A DNA stretch of 43,865 nt, from positions 1 through 43,865 of the forward strand of contig NZ_AHJE01000049.1 in NCBI RefSeq assembly GCF_000243095.1. The letters are read 5' to 3'. The first letter of the stretch is position 1. Each line of letters starts with the position of its first letter. Below the pieces are notes generated by a model. It had not been told where the DNA came from and did not search any database. It worked only from the letters and a program-made list of their open reading frames with translations. The translations under genes were made by a program, and so were the position numbers. The stretch comes from Cupriavidus basilensis OR16 (GTDB lineage: Bacteria; Pseudomonadota; Gammaproteobacteria; Burkholderiales; Burkholderiaceae). Below, piece after piece: positions 27,861 to 35,004 of the stretch.

Positions 27861-27895
27861 GCATCGCATCGCATCGCATCGCATCGCATCGCATC
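27861..27895. repeat. Pentanucleotide microsatellite (GCATC)7
   Basis: Seven perfect copies of GCATC plus one imperfect copy (GCATG to 27900) lie between the sulfatase stop and the esterase start, about 187 bp upstream of the latter. The rest of the 336-bp gap (27675-28010) shows no gene. Five-base units are prone to slippage and change spacing or frame. Confidence 0.92.
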
Positions 27896-28010
27896 GCATG
27901 CGACATTGTTCCTGCGGGAGTAGGCGGCACTGGCACGCAGTACGAACCCACAAATCCCCACAGATTCCGAGGAGAGTCTCTTCATCAGCCCGATTGCCGT
28001 TGCTGGGGTG

Positions 28011-29651
28011 TCATTTCCCACCACGCCCCGGGATGCCGCGCTCGATGGTCACTCGATCGAACTCCGGAGCCGCTTGCGCGAACGATTGCTCGAACGCTTC
28101 GGCGTTATGCAGCAGGCGCTGCATAATCGCCGGCTCGCTAGCCGCTCTGTCGTACTTTTCGCCGGGATCCCGGCCGAGGTTGTAGAGCGTTGGCTTGTCT
28201 AGCTTGCTTGGCTTCCCAACCTGGGGGTTGCGGCCGCTGACGTCGTAGAGATTGATCTTCCAGTCGCCTTCGCGCCATGCCTGCAATCTGCCGTTGTAGT
28301 AGTAGGGGAGTACTTGGCGCGGACTCGGTGCCTGGCCACGCAGCGTCTTTCCAAGGTCGACGCCGTCGATGACCGCGTCGGGCAGCTTGGCCTTTGCCAG
28401 CGCAACGACGGTCGGCAGGAAATCGTAGGTCGCGCCAATGCCATCCACCACGGCGGGCCGGATGGTTCCGGGCCACCAGAATAGCGCTGGTACGCGTGAG
28501 CCCCCTTCATATGTCGACGCTTTGCCATCGCGCAGTATGCCAGCCGAGCCCACGAGTTCTTCATACAGAACCCAGGGGCCGTTGTCGCTGACGAACACGA
28601 CGAGGGTGTTCTTGGCGCTACCGCTTCGCCGCACGGCCTCCAACACCCGGCCCACGCTGTGATCGAGTTCGGCTATGGCATCGCCCACTGGGCCACCTTT
28701 GCTGCTGCCAACGAACTCCGGGGCCGGCAGATGCGGGAGGTGGGGCTTCTCGTACCCGACCCAGGTTAGAAACGGCTTGTCGTGCTTCTGGCTGATGAAG
28801 TTGACAACCTGGTCAGTCAGCCGTTTGTTGTACTGCGGTTGATCAACGGGCCGTTCGATGACCTGGTCGCGATAGCCAACTGTCCCATTAGCCGCCACAA
28901 CCCGCTCGCTCGAGATCAGCGGCGAATTCCAGTATTCGTTTTTCGGATTCTTGAAGGCTGCGACGGACTGCCGGTAGTAGAGCGCAAACAATTCCTTGGG
29001 CGACTCTCCTCTTGCATAACGCTGGCGCAATTCCTTGACGCTCACACCGCCGGGCACGCCGGCGAAATACGCGTCGTTCGACATCGGCATGCCCCACCAG
29101 GAATCGAAGCCGTGCCGCGTAGGGTAGGCACGCGGGGCATCGCCCAGATGCCATTTCCCGAACAGGGCGGTGGCATAGCCAGCGTCATGCAGCAGACTGG
29201 CGACGGTCACTTCCCGATCGGGAAAGCCGAAGGGATCACCTTCGACCTGGACACTGTTGATGGCTCCGTACAGACCCGAGCGGGTCTCGACACGCCCAGT
29301 CAGCATGGCTCCCCGACTGGGCGAGCACACTGGTGCGCTGACATAGAAATTTGTCCACCGTTGGCCCTCGGCAGCCATCCGGTCCAGGTTCGGCGTGCGG
29401 AATACGGGATGGCCATAGCTGCTGAGATCGCCCCAGCCCAAGTCATCGGCAATCAGAAGGACAACGTTGGGGCGGGTATCGGGGGCGGCCTGTACCAGGG
29501 AGAGCGGCGCGGCGAGCACCAAGGCGCCCAGGGCACGAAGCGCACGAAGGCACGGGGCGTTTCCCGCACGTGCGCCGGTCCTGCGCCAGGCCCATGTCGG
29601 CCATGCTCGGTCCAGCGTGGCAATACCAGTTCCTCTTGCACCATTTTCCAT
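28011..29651 (-). CDS. Exported arylsulfatase-type sulfatase
   Basis: A 546-residue type I sulfatase. Metal-site residues are in LLIADDLGWGD (65-75). The formylglycine site is C109-S-P-S-R-G with LTGR closing the signature. FGKWHLGD and VFVSDNGPW (DN pair) complete the active site. A hydrophobic stretch LRALRALGALVLAAPLSLVQA (about 35-55) looks like a signal peptide, behind an unusually long, arginine-rich 34-residue start. AAGGAG ahead of the ATG at 29651, 19 bp after the FGE gene, supports this start. Predicted to hydrolyse sulfate esters in the periplasm or outside. The substrate is not evident; neighbours suggest a sulfated glycoside. Confidence 0.92.
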   Translation of the reverse strand: MENGARGTGIATLDRAWPTWAWRRTGARAGNAPCLRALRALGALVLAAPLSLVQAAPDTRPNVVLLIADDLGWGDLSSYGHPVFRTPNLDRMAAEGQRWTNFYVSAPVCSPSRGAMLTGRVETRSGLYGAINSVQVEGDPFGFPDREVTVASLLHDAGYATALFGKWHLGDAPRAYPTRHGFDSWWGMPMSNDAYFAGVPGGVSVKELRQRYARGESPKELFALYYRQSVAAFKNPKNEYWNSPLISSERVVAANGTVGYRDQVIERPVDQPQYNKRLTDQVVNFISQKHDKPFLTWVGYEKPHLPHLPAPEFVGSSKGGPVGDAIAELDHSVGRVLEAVRRSGSAKNTLVVFVSDNGPWVLYEELVGSAGILRDGKASTYEGGSRVPALFWWPGTIRPAVVDGIGATYDFLPTVVALAKAKLPDAVIDGVDLGKTLRGQAPSPRQVLPYYYNGRLQAWREGDWKINLYDVSGRNPQVGKPSKLDKPTLYNLGRDPGEKYDRAASEPAIMQRLLHNAEAFEQSFAQAAPEFDRVTIERGIPGRGGK

Positions 29652-29670
29652 CTTCTCTCTCCTTTCTCTT

Positions 29671-30837
29671 TCAGCCACCGCCGGACGCGGCGGCCACGGT
29701 CTTTTGCTGTTGCTGCCTAGCCCGCCAGGCGTCTTCATCCATCGCGAGCCGGAAGCCCAGGTGCGACATGCTGGTATACGGATCAGCCCCCTGTCTGGCA
29801 CTTGGGCGATAGCTCAGGCAATAGTCCTGGTTGCAAAGGTAGGAGCCGCCGCGAATCACGCGCTTGGGCGCTCGCGCGGGAACACCGGGCTCCGAAGGAT
29901 CCCAGCTATCCGCCGGCCCCAGCGGATAGACCTCCACCTGCCCGATGCTGGCTACCCGCTTAAACTGATCGGCGCGATACCAGTCCGCGCCCCATTGCCA
30001 GGCATTGCCGGTCATGTCGTAGAGCCCATAGCCGTTTGCGGGAAACGTGCCGACAGCGCTCGTGCCCAGCGCTCCGCCCGCCTTGGCACTCACCACCGGG
30101 AAGGGTTGCGACTGCTGGCCCTGCCAGACATTGGCCATCTGCTTGCCGCCAGGTGCGAACTGGTCTCCCCAGGCGTAAGTCGCCTGCTCCAGTCCGCCGC
30201 GCACCGCGAACTCCCATTCGGCTTCTGTCGGCAGCCGCATGCCGGCCCATCTGGCATACGCTTGCGCGTCCTCGTAAGAAACCTGTACGACGGGGTGGTT
30301 GTCTTTTCCCTCGATCGTGCTGCCGGGACCATCCGGATGGCGCCAATTCGCGCCCGGCACGAAGCGCCACCAGCGCGAGGAGTACTGCAGCGGAACCGGC
30401 CGGTCTGTGCCAACGAAGACCATTCCGCCCGGCACCAGCGCGCTGTCGGGCGGCTGCGGCGTGCCCGCTGGAACCTGAACCTTCAGCGTCTCCCAATCCG
30501 GTTTCTTCTCAGCGGTGGTGATATAGCCGGTCGCCGCGACGAAAGCGCGGAACTCGGCGTTGGTCACATGATGCTGGTCCATCCAAAATCCGTGCACGCG
30601 CGTTTTGTGCGCAGGGCGTTCGTTGTCCCGCGCGAGCCGGTGGTTGCTGCCCATCAGGAATTCGCCGCCGGGAACCCACGCCATGCCCCGCGGGCCGGCA
30701 ACACCATCGCCGAGAATGACCCTCGGCGCCGGCTTTGCGTTGGCCTGCTGGACAGGCTCGGCTGCCAAGCGGACCACCCAGCCAAGCGCGATGCCCATGG
30801 CGGCGAGAACGGCCACTGCGCCGCCCCGAAGCAACAT
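29671..30837 (-). CDS. Formylglycine-generating enzyme (SUMF1/FGE family)
   Basis: A 388-residue protein with the FGE-sulfatase domain from about residue 50 (MAWVPGGEFLMGS) to 365 (HLGFRLA). The copper-binding cysteine pair is present as GGSYLCNQDYCLSYR, C335 and C340, spaced exactly as in active FGEs (C-x4-C). RLPTEAEWEFAVRGG and MTGNAWQW are family motifs. It therefore can be expected to oxidise the CxPSR cysteine of sulfatases to formylglycine. Unusually, residues 4-26 (RGGAVAVLAAMGIALGWVV) form a hydrophobic signal or anchor, so it may act at the periplasmic side. It lies between two sulfatase genes, with gaps of 53 and 19 bp. Confidence 0.93.
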   Translation of the reverse strand: MLLRGGAVAVLAAMGIALGWVVRLAAEPVQQANAKPAPRVILGDGVAGPRGMAWVPGGEFLMGSNHRLARDNERPAHKTRVHGFWMDQHHVTNAEFRAFVAATGYITTAEKKPDWETLKVQVPAGTPQPPDSALVPGGMVFVGTDRPVPLQYSSRWWRFVPGANWRHPDGPGSTIEGKDNHPVVQVSYEDAQAYARWAGMRLPTEAEWEFAVRGGLEQATYAWGDQFAPGGKQMANVWQGQQSQPFPVVSAKAGGALGTSAVGTFPANGYGLYDMTGNAWQWGADWYRADQFKRVASIGQVEVYPLGPADSWDPSEPGVPARAPKRVIRGGSYLCNQDYCLSYRPSARQGADPYTSMSHLGFRLAMDEDAWRARQQQQKTVAAASGGG

Positions 30838-30890
30838 GCGCCGGCGAAAGGCTAGCGCCGCCGCGCTCGCCGTGGGTCCGAACGCGACAC

Positions 30891-32429
30891 CTACCTCTTG
30901 GCGCCTTGGAGTGAACGCAGGACGTGGGCCGGGATCGGCGGCAGGGCTCCCGCCGCGGGAAGTCGTTTCAGGTCGCGCTCATATTTCCGCGCCAGTGCGT
31001 CCGCCTTGTCGCCGCGTCCCGTCGCACGCAGGCGATCGAGATAGGCTGGCAGTTCTCCGCGCACGTGATAGGGGCCCCCTTCCGCAACGACATTACGCAG
31101 CGGATCCCGGCCGCGCGCCGCATCAGGCAGCATCCTGTCGAGCCAATCCTTCAGCAATGCCAGGCCTTTTTCCACGATCTCCGGCCGCGCGCCGGCCAGG
31201 TTGTTCTGCTCGTGCGGGTCGGCGAGCAGATCGAACAGCATCACGTCGTCGAAGAGGTGGTAGCCGTCGTGCAGCGTGCAGATCAGGATCCAGTTCTCGA
31301 ACCGGACGGCGCGCTGGCATGTCCACGCCCCTTGCGAAACAACCAGATGGCTCCGCCCTTCATCAATACCGTCTTTCAAACTGCCGGCGAAGGAAGCGCC
31401 GTCCCAGCTTGCCGGGACCGTTTGGCCGAGCAGTTCCAGCACGGTTGCCGTCACGTCGACCTGATAGTGGAATGCTTGGCGCTCTCGGCCCGGCTCGATC
31501 CCCGGCCACTTGAGAAGAAGAGGGACATTCGTCGTGAACTGGTCCGCCGTTTGGTGGTCGCCATAGACGTTGAGTTCCCCCAGTGTTTCGCCGTGGTCCG
31601 ATGACAGCATGATCGCGGTCTCGTCCTTCACGCCGAGTTCGGCAAGCCGAGCCATCAGTTTCCCGACGTATTCATCGGCCACGAGAACCCCCGTGTCGTA
31701 ACCGTCGAACATGGCCCGGACTGCCTCCATGTCGGGAATCTCCTGCGGCTGCCGTGGGAAGTACGCGCGCGCCGCAGCCTGCGGCGCGAAACCTGTGCAT
31801 TCCTGGGCGGTGTGCGGACCGCACCCCTGCCAGTCGCGCGCGCGAATCTCCTCTGTCAGCCAGCCCGGCAACGGATCGTTGGCAAAGGGCTGGCCATAAT
31901 CCGCGGCGGCCCGATAGGGAGTGTGCGGATCCCACATATGCACATGCAGGAACCAGTTGTCTTGCGCGCCGTGCCGCGCCAGCCAGTCCGAGGCGATCGC
32001 GAAGACCTCATCCGCGGTCTCGAGGCCGAACTTGCCCACGTTGTAGGCCTCGTCGAATCCGGCGTACCACTGAAAAGCCGAATGCCGCTGCGCGAAGGAA
32101 CTGATGCTCACGGTCTTGAGCCCGGCCTGCTGCAGCAGGAACGGGAAGCTCTCCAGTTGCAGTCGCGACCAGAACTTCCGTTCGGGGCCGCCAATCACCG
32201 GATCGGCGTCGACGCCGCCATGATTGACCACACCATTGTGTATGCCGAAGCGGCCGGTCAGCAGTGCGGTACGGCTCGGCAAGCAAGGCGTGTCTGAGGC
32301 ATGCACATTACGAAACAGGATGCTCTCGGCGGCCAGCTTGTCGATGTTGGGGCTCGTGTTGCGATGGTAGCCATAGCATCCGAGATGGTCCGGTCGGAGT
32401 GTGTCGATGTCAATGTAGAGTAGCCGCAT
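30891..32429 (-). CDS. Cytoplasmic sulfatase
   Basis: A 512-residue type I sulfatase starting at MRLLYIDIDTLRPDHLGCYG, where the family's metal-binding aspartates appear within the first ten residues. There is no signal peptide. The formylglycine site is C49-L-P-S-R with LLTGR. MWDPHTPY, SSDHGETLGE and a C-terminal LFDLLADPHEQNN match the heparan N-sulfatase/arylsulfatase type. A TTG nine codons upstream is possible but the metal site fits the ATG. Being cytoplasmic, it would act after uptake by the symporter gene upstream (201 bp gap). The sulfatase requires the FGE encoded next. Confidence 0.92.
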   Translation of the reverse strand: MRLLYIDIDTLRPDHLGCYGYHRNTSPNIDKLAAESILFRNVHASDTPCLPSRTALLTGRFGIHNGVVNHGGVDADPVIGGPERKFWSRLQLESFPFLLQQAGLKTVSISSFAQRHSAFQWYAGFDEAYNVGKFGLETADEVFAIASDWLARHGAQDNWFLHVHMWDPHTPYRAAADYGQPFANDPLPGWLTEEIRARDWQGCGPHTAQECTGFAPQAAARAYFPRQPQEIPDMEAVRAMFDGYDTGVLVADEYVGKLMARLAELGVKDETAIMLSSDHGETLGELNVYGDHQTADQFTTNVPLLLKWPGIEPGRERQAFHYQVDVTATVLELLGQTVPASWDGASFAGSLKDGIDEGRSHLVVSQGAWTCQRAVRFENWILICTLHDGYHLFDDVMLFDLLADPHEQNNLAGARPEIVEKGLALLKDWLDRMLPDAARGRDPLRNVVAEGGPYHVRGELPAYLDRLRATGRGDKADALARKYERDLKRLPAAGALPPIPAHVLRSLQGAKR

Positions 32430-32630
32430 AAGGTCTCTGGAGTTTGCGTGGTTCAATCGGATTCGCCACCAGGTAAGCGTCGAGCCGACCGGGACGGATG
32501 AGCGAGGCCAGGACTGTCAGGCCAGCGTCGGCGGGAAGATCCTGCGTGCAGCGTGCCACGCCCTGATTTGCGGGTACGCCGAGGGCTTTACCGCGCAATG
32601 CCGTGTGCCGCAGGGCAGGCCATGGCCTTC

Positions 32631-34085
32631 CTATGGATGCTGGCGGCGCCGGGCGATCTCATCCACCATGCGGCGATGGAATGCCGGCGTGATCGGATAC
32701 TTCCAAAGCAGCAGAACCGAGCACAGTACGCCGGCCACCGGGATTAGGCACATTGCTGCCTTGATGCTGGCCAGCGCCGAGGCGTCCAACGGCTTGTTCG
32801 CCACGAAGCCGGCCCATTGCAGAATCTGCCCGAGAAGTATGGCGTTGACGGCCAAGGCTGCCTTGTGGGAAAAGGCGGCGAAACCGGCGATCGTCGCTTC
32901 GTTCCGTTCGCCGAACTTCCACTCATTGAATTCCACCGTGTCCGGCAACATCGCCCAGTAGTTGATGGCAAAGCTTGCCGTGCCCACGCCGATAAGCGCG
33001 ATCCAGCCAAGCACAACCTGCATGTCCGGGTTGGTATTCAGCCAGAAGCCGAGGTAACCTGTCGCGGCGATCGCGCTGCCTGCCATCCACGCGCTCCGCT
33101 TCGAAAAACGCCGCGCCACCCATACCCAGAAAGGTGCGAACAGTGCGAGCATTACTACGCTAAGCACGAGTGCCACCGAAGTCATATCGGGACGCTGCAG
33201 TCCATACTTGAACCAGTACAAGAGGCATTTGGAGAACATCGTCAACGCCACCGCGGCAACCACGATGGCGCCAAGCACGCGTGCCAGTGGGCCATTCCGG
33301 CGCAACATGCCCCAGAATCTGACAAAATCGCGGATCGTACGACTCAGCACCGAGCGATGCGCCTTGGCAGGGTTGCGGGTCATTCCGGCTGTGTTCTCGC
33401 GGGTGTTGCGCACGCAAAGAAGGATCGTCAAGGTCGCCAGCAGTCCAATGAGTACCGCCACGACGAAATACGGTTGCGCCACCTTGCCCGTCAGCAAAGA
33501 CACGGCCTTGGGCAGGAACATGGCGACGGATATGCCCGCACCCGCGGCAAACATCATGCGCACGCCGGCAAGCGTGGCGCGCTCCGCCGAGTCTGAGGTC
33601 ATGCTCGCCGTCATGGCGAGATAGGGAAGATTGACGACCGTGTAGAGCGTCCGCATCAGGATATGGGACAGGGTCGCGTAAATAACGAGGGCGGTACCGC
33701 TTGCTGGCGGCACGTAAAACATGGCCCCAAAGCTAAGCGCTAGCGGCACGGCGCCAAACAGCATATAGGGCCGGTAACGCCCCCGGCGCGACTGGGTGCG
33801 ATCCACGATCGAACCCATGATCGGATCGGCGAAGGCATCGTAGGCGGATGCAATGGCGACCGACAGCCCCGCAATCGCCGGCGCAATTCCCAGCACGTCC
33901 GTGTAGTAGAAGTACAGGAACAGCGTGATTGCCTGCCAGTAGAGATTGCATCCAAAATCTCCGGCGCCATACCCGAGGCGATGGCGCCACCCAAGGGGGG
34001 CTTGAGCGGGTCCGCCTGCTTCCAGGGTCGATCCGGTCTTCAATGTGCGCCGCTGTGGTAGCGCAGAACTGGAAGGGGTGGCCAT
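32631..34085 (-). CDS. GPH-family sugar:cation symporter
   Basis: A 484-residue inner-membrane transporter of the glycoside-pentoside-hexuronide family (MelB/UidB-like), with about twelve membrane segments. YGAGDFGCNLYWQAITLFLY at about 40-60 and AYDAFADPIMGSIVDRTQSR (the D-x-x-x-D/DP-G cation-site signature) are typical, as is FGERNEATIAGFAAFSHKAA in the second half. GGAG lies eight bases before the ATG at 34085. First gene of the leftward operon, downstream of tetR, with a palindromic operator candidate 39 bp upstream. It probably imports a glycoside, possibly sulfated. Confidence 0.92.
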   Translation of the reverse strand: MATPSSSALPQRRTLKTGSTLEAGGPAQAPLGWRHRLGYGAGDFGCNLYWQAITLFLYFYYTDVLGIAPAIAGLSVAIASAYDAFADPIMGSIVDRTQSRRGRYRPYMLFGAVPLALSFGAMFYVPPASGTALVIYATLSHILMRTLYTVVNLPYLAMTASMTSDSAERATLAGVRMMFAAGAGISVAMFLPKAVSLLTGKVAQPYFVVAVLIGLLATLTILLCVRNTRENTAGMTRNPAKAHRSVLSRTIRDFVRFWGMLRRNGPLARVLGAIVVAAVALTMFSKCLLYWFKYGLQRPDMTSVALVLSVVMLALFAPFWVWVARRFSKRSAWMAGSAIAATGYLGFWLNTNPDMQVVLGWIALIGVGTASFAINYWAMLPDTVEFNEWKFGERNEATIAGFAAFSHKAALAVNAILLGQILQWAGFVANKPLDASALASIKAAMCLIPVAGVLCSVLLLWKYPITPAFHRRMVDEIARRRQHP

Positions 34086-34123
34086 CGGGGGTCTCCAAAA
34101 GTGCCGGCTTGTACCGTGCATTT

Positions 34124-34141
34124 GCTTACTATCTAGTAAGT
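34124..34141. promoter_or_regulatory. TetR operator candidate O1 (symporter promoter)
   Basis: GCTTAC-TATCTA-GTAAGT, with a perfect inner 16-bp palindrome (34125-34140), lies 39 bp upstream of the symporter start. Its 6-6-6 design matches the site at 34924-34941. Confidence 0.65.
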
Positions 34142-34182
34142 AACTATTGGGATCAACTAGGGGAAACCCCGCAGCAATGCTG

Positions 34183-34192
34183 CCCCCCCCCC
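34183..34192 (+). repeat. C10 homopolymer tract
   Basis: Ten consecutive C bases, then T and four more C, lie between tetR and the symporter gene. Such tracts are slippage-prone and also error-prone in sequencing. Confidence 0.85.
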
Positions 34193-34232
34193 TCCCCGAC
34201 TTCTTCTGAACGACGTGGCGCCCCTCCCGCCC

Positions 34233-34847
34233 TTACTCCGATGTCGCCTCCACGAACAGGCGGCGCAACTCGGCGAACTGGGAATCGAAGCGGGGGTCGT
34301 CGCCCCTCAAAGACCTGCCGATGGTGACGCCACGCAGCGCCGCGACGGCAAGATCGCGCAGCACTTCCAGGCGGGGCGCCGTCGGGAAACTCTCGATAAG
34401 GTTCCCCCATGCGCTATCGAATACGGCCTCGCGCCGTGCAACCGTGAGAGCCACTTCGTCGCGGAAGCCGGGATCGCGCCGAGCTGCCAGCAGTAATTCA
34501 ATCAGCGCCATCTGGTTCGTCGAGGAAGCATGGTTGCCCATCGTGTCCAGTACCGCTAGCAGACGCTCTCTGGGCGCGAGAAACGCCGGTGCGGCGGCGG
34601 CGAAGCGCGAAGCCATCTCATCGTAGAGTGCATTCATCACCGCCACCATCAAGGCGTTCTTACTCTCGAAGTGGTAAAGCAAAGCGGCGCGGGTCAAGCC
34701 GACGCGCTCCGCGATCTCTGAGATCGTCGTACCGGCGTAGCCAAGTTCCGCCAGGCTCTCTATACCCGCCATCAAGATCTTGGCCTTCGTTTGCGCCGAC
34801 ATCTCAGCGTTTGATCTACGGTGTTCATCCCGTCTCTTGGGTTTCAT
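34233..34847 (-). CDS. TetR/AcrR-family repressor of the sulfatase-glycosidase locus
   Basis: A 204-residue TetR-family regulator. The HTH spans about residues 18-64: TKAKILMAGIESLAELGYAG, TTISEIAERVGLTRAALLYH, then FESKNALMVAVMNALYDEM. The C-terminal domain is helical and would bind the inducer. GGAG seven bases before the ATG at 34847 supports the start; a second M at residue 16 is possible. It lies between the symporter operon and the divergent GH5 gene, and is flanked by two 18-bp palindromes of the same design. It probably represses its own gene, the sulfatase operon and the GH5-porin-zwf side, with a sugar or lipid product as inducer. Confidence 0.92.
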   Translation of the reverse strand: MKPKRRDEHRRSNAEMSAQTKAKILMAGIESLAELGYAGTTISEIAERVGLTRAALLYHFESKNALMVAVMNALYDEMASRFAAAAPAFLAPRERLLAVLDTMGNHASSTNQMALIELLLAARRDPGFRDEVALTVARREAVFDSAWGNLIESFPTAPRLEVLRDLAVAALRGVTIGRSLRGDDPRFDSQFAELRRLFVEATSE

Positions 34848-34923
34848 TGAATGGCTCCAGATTGATTGCCGCAGACAAAGTGCATGCCATTGTAAACCCC
34901 AAGTGCATATTTTTCCTCAACAT

Positions 34924-34941
34924 ACTAACCTTCTCGTTAGT
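34924..34941. promoter_or_regulatory. TetR operator candidate O2 (tetR/GH5 divergent promoter)
   Basis: ACTAAC-CTTCTC-GTTAGT, perfect 6-bp arms around a 6-bp centre, lies 77 bp before tetR and 64 bp before the GH5 start, in an AT-rich gap. It matches the site at 34124-34141 at 12 of 18 positions. Confidence 0.65.
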
Positions 34942-35004
34942 TAATAAAGTAGCTGAAAGCATCGACGTTTGCCGACAGCGTCACTTTCGCGCACTTGGAG
35001 CCAC

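Noticed and set aside
27861..27900. CRISPR-like repetition
   Set aside because: Units are five bases with no spacers; it is a simple microsatellite.
32410..32598. 62-codon open frame upstream of the cytoplasmic sulfatase
   Set aside because: Overlaps the sulfatase start and shows no family features.
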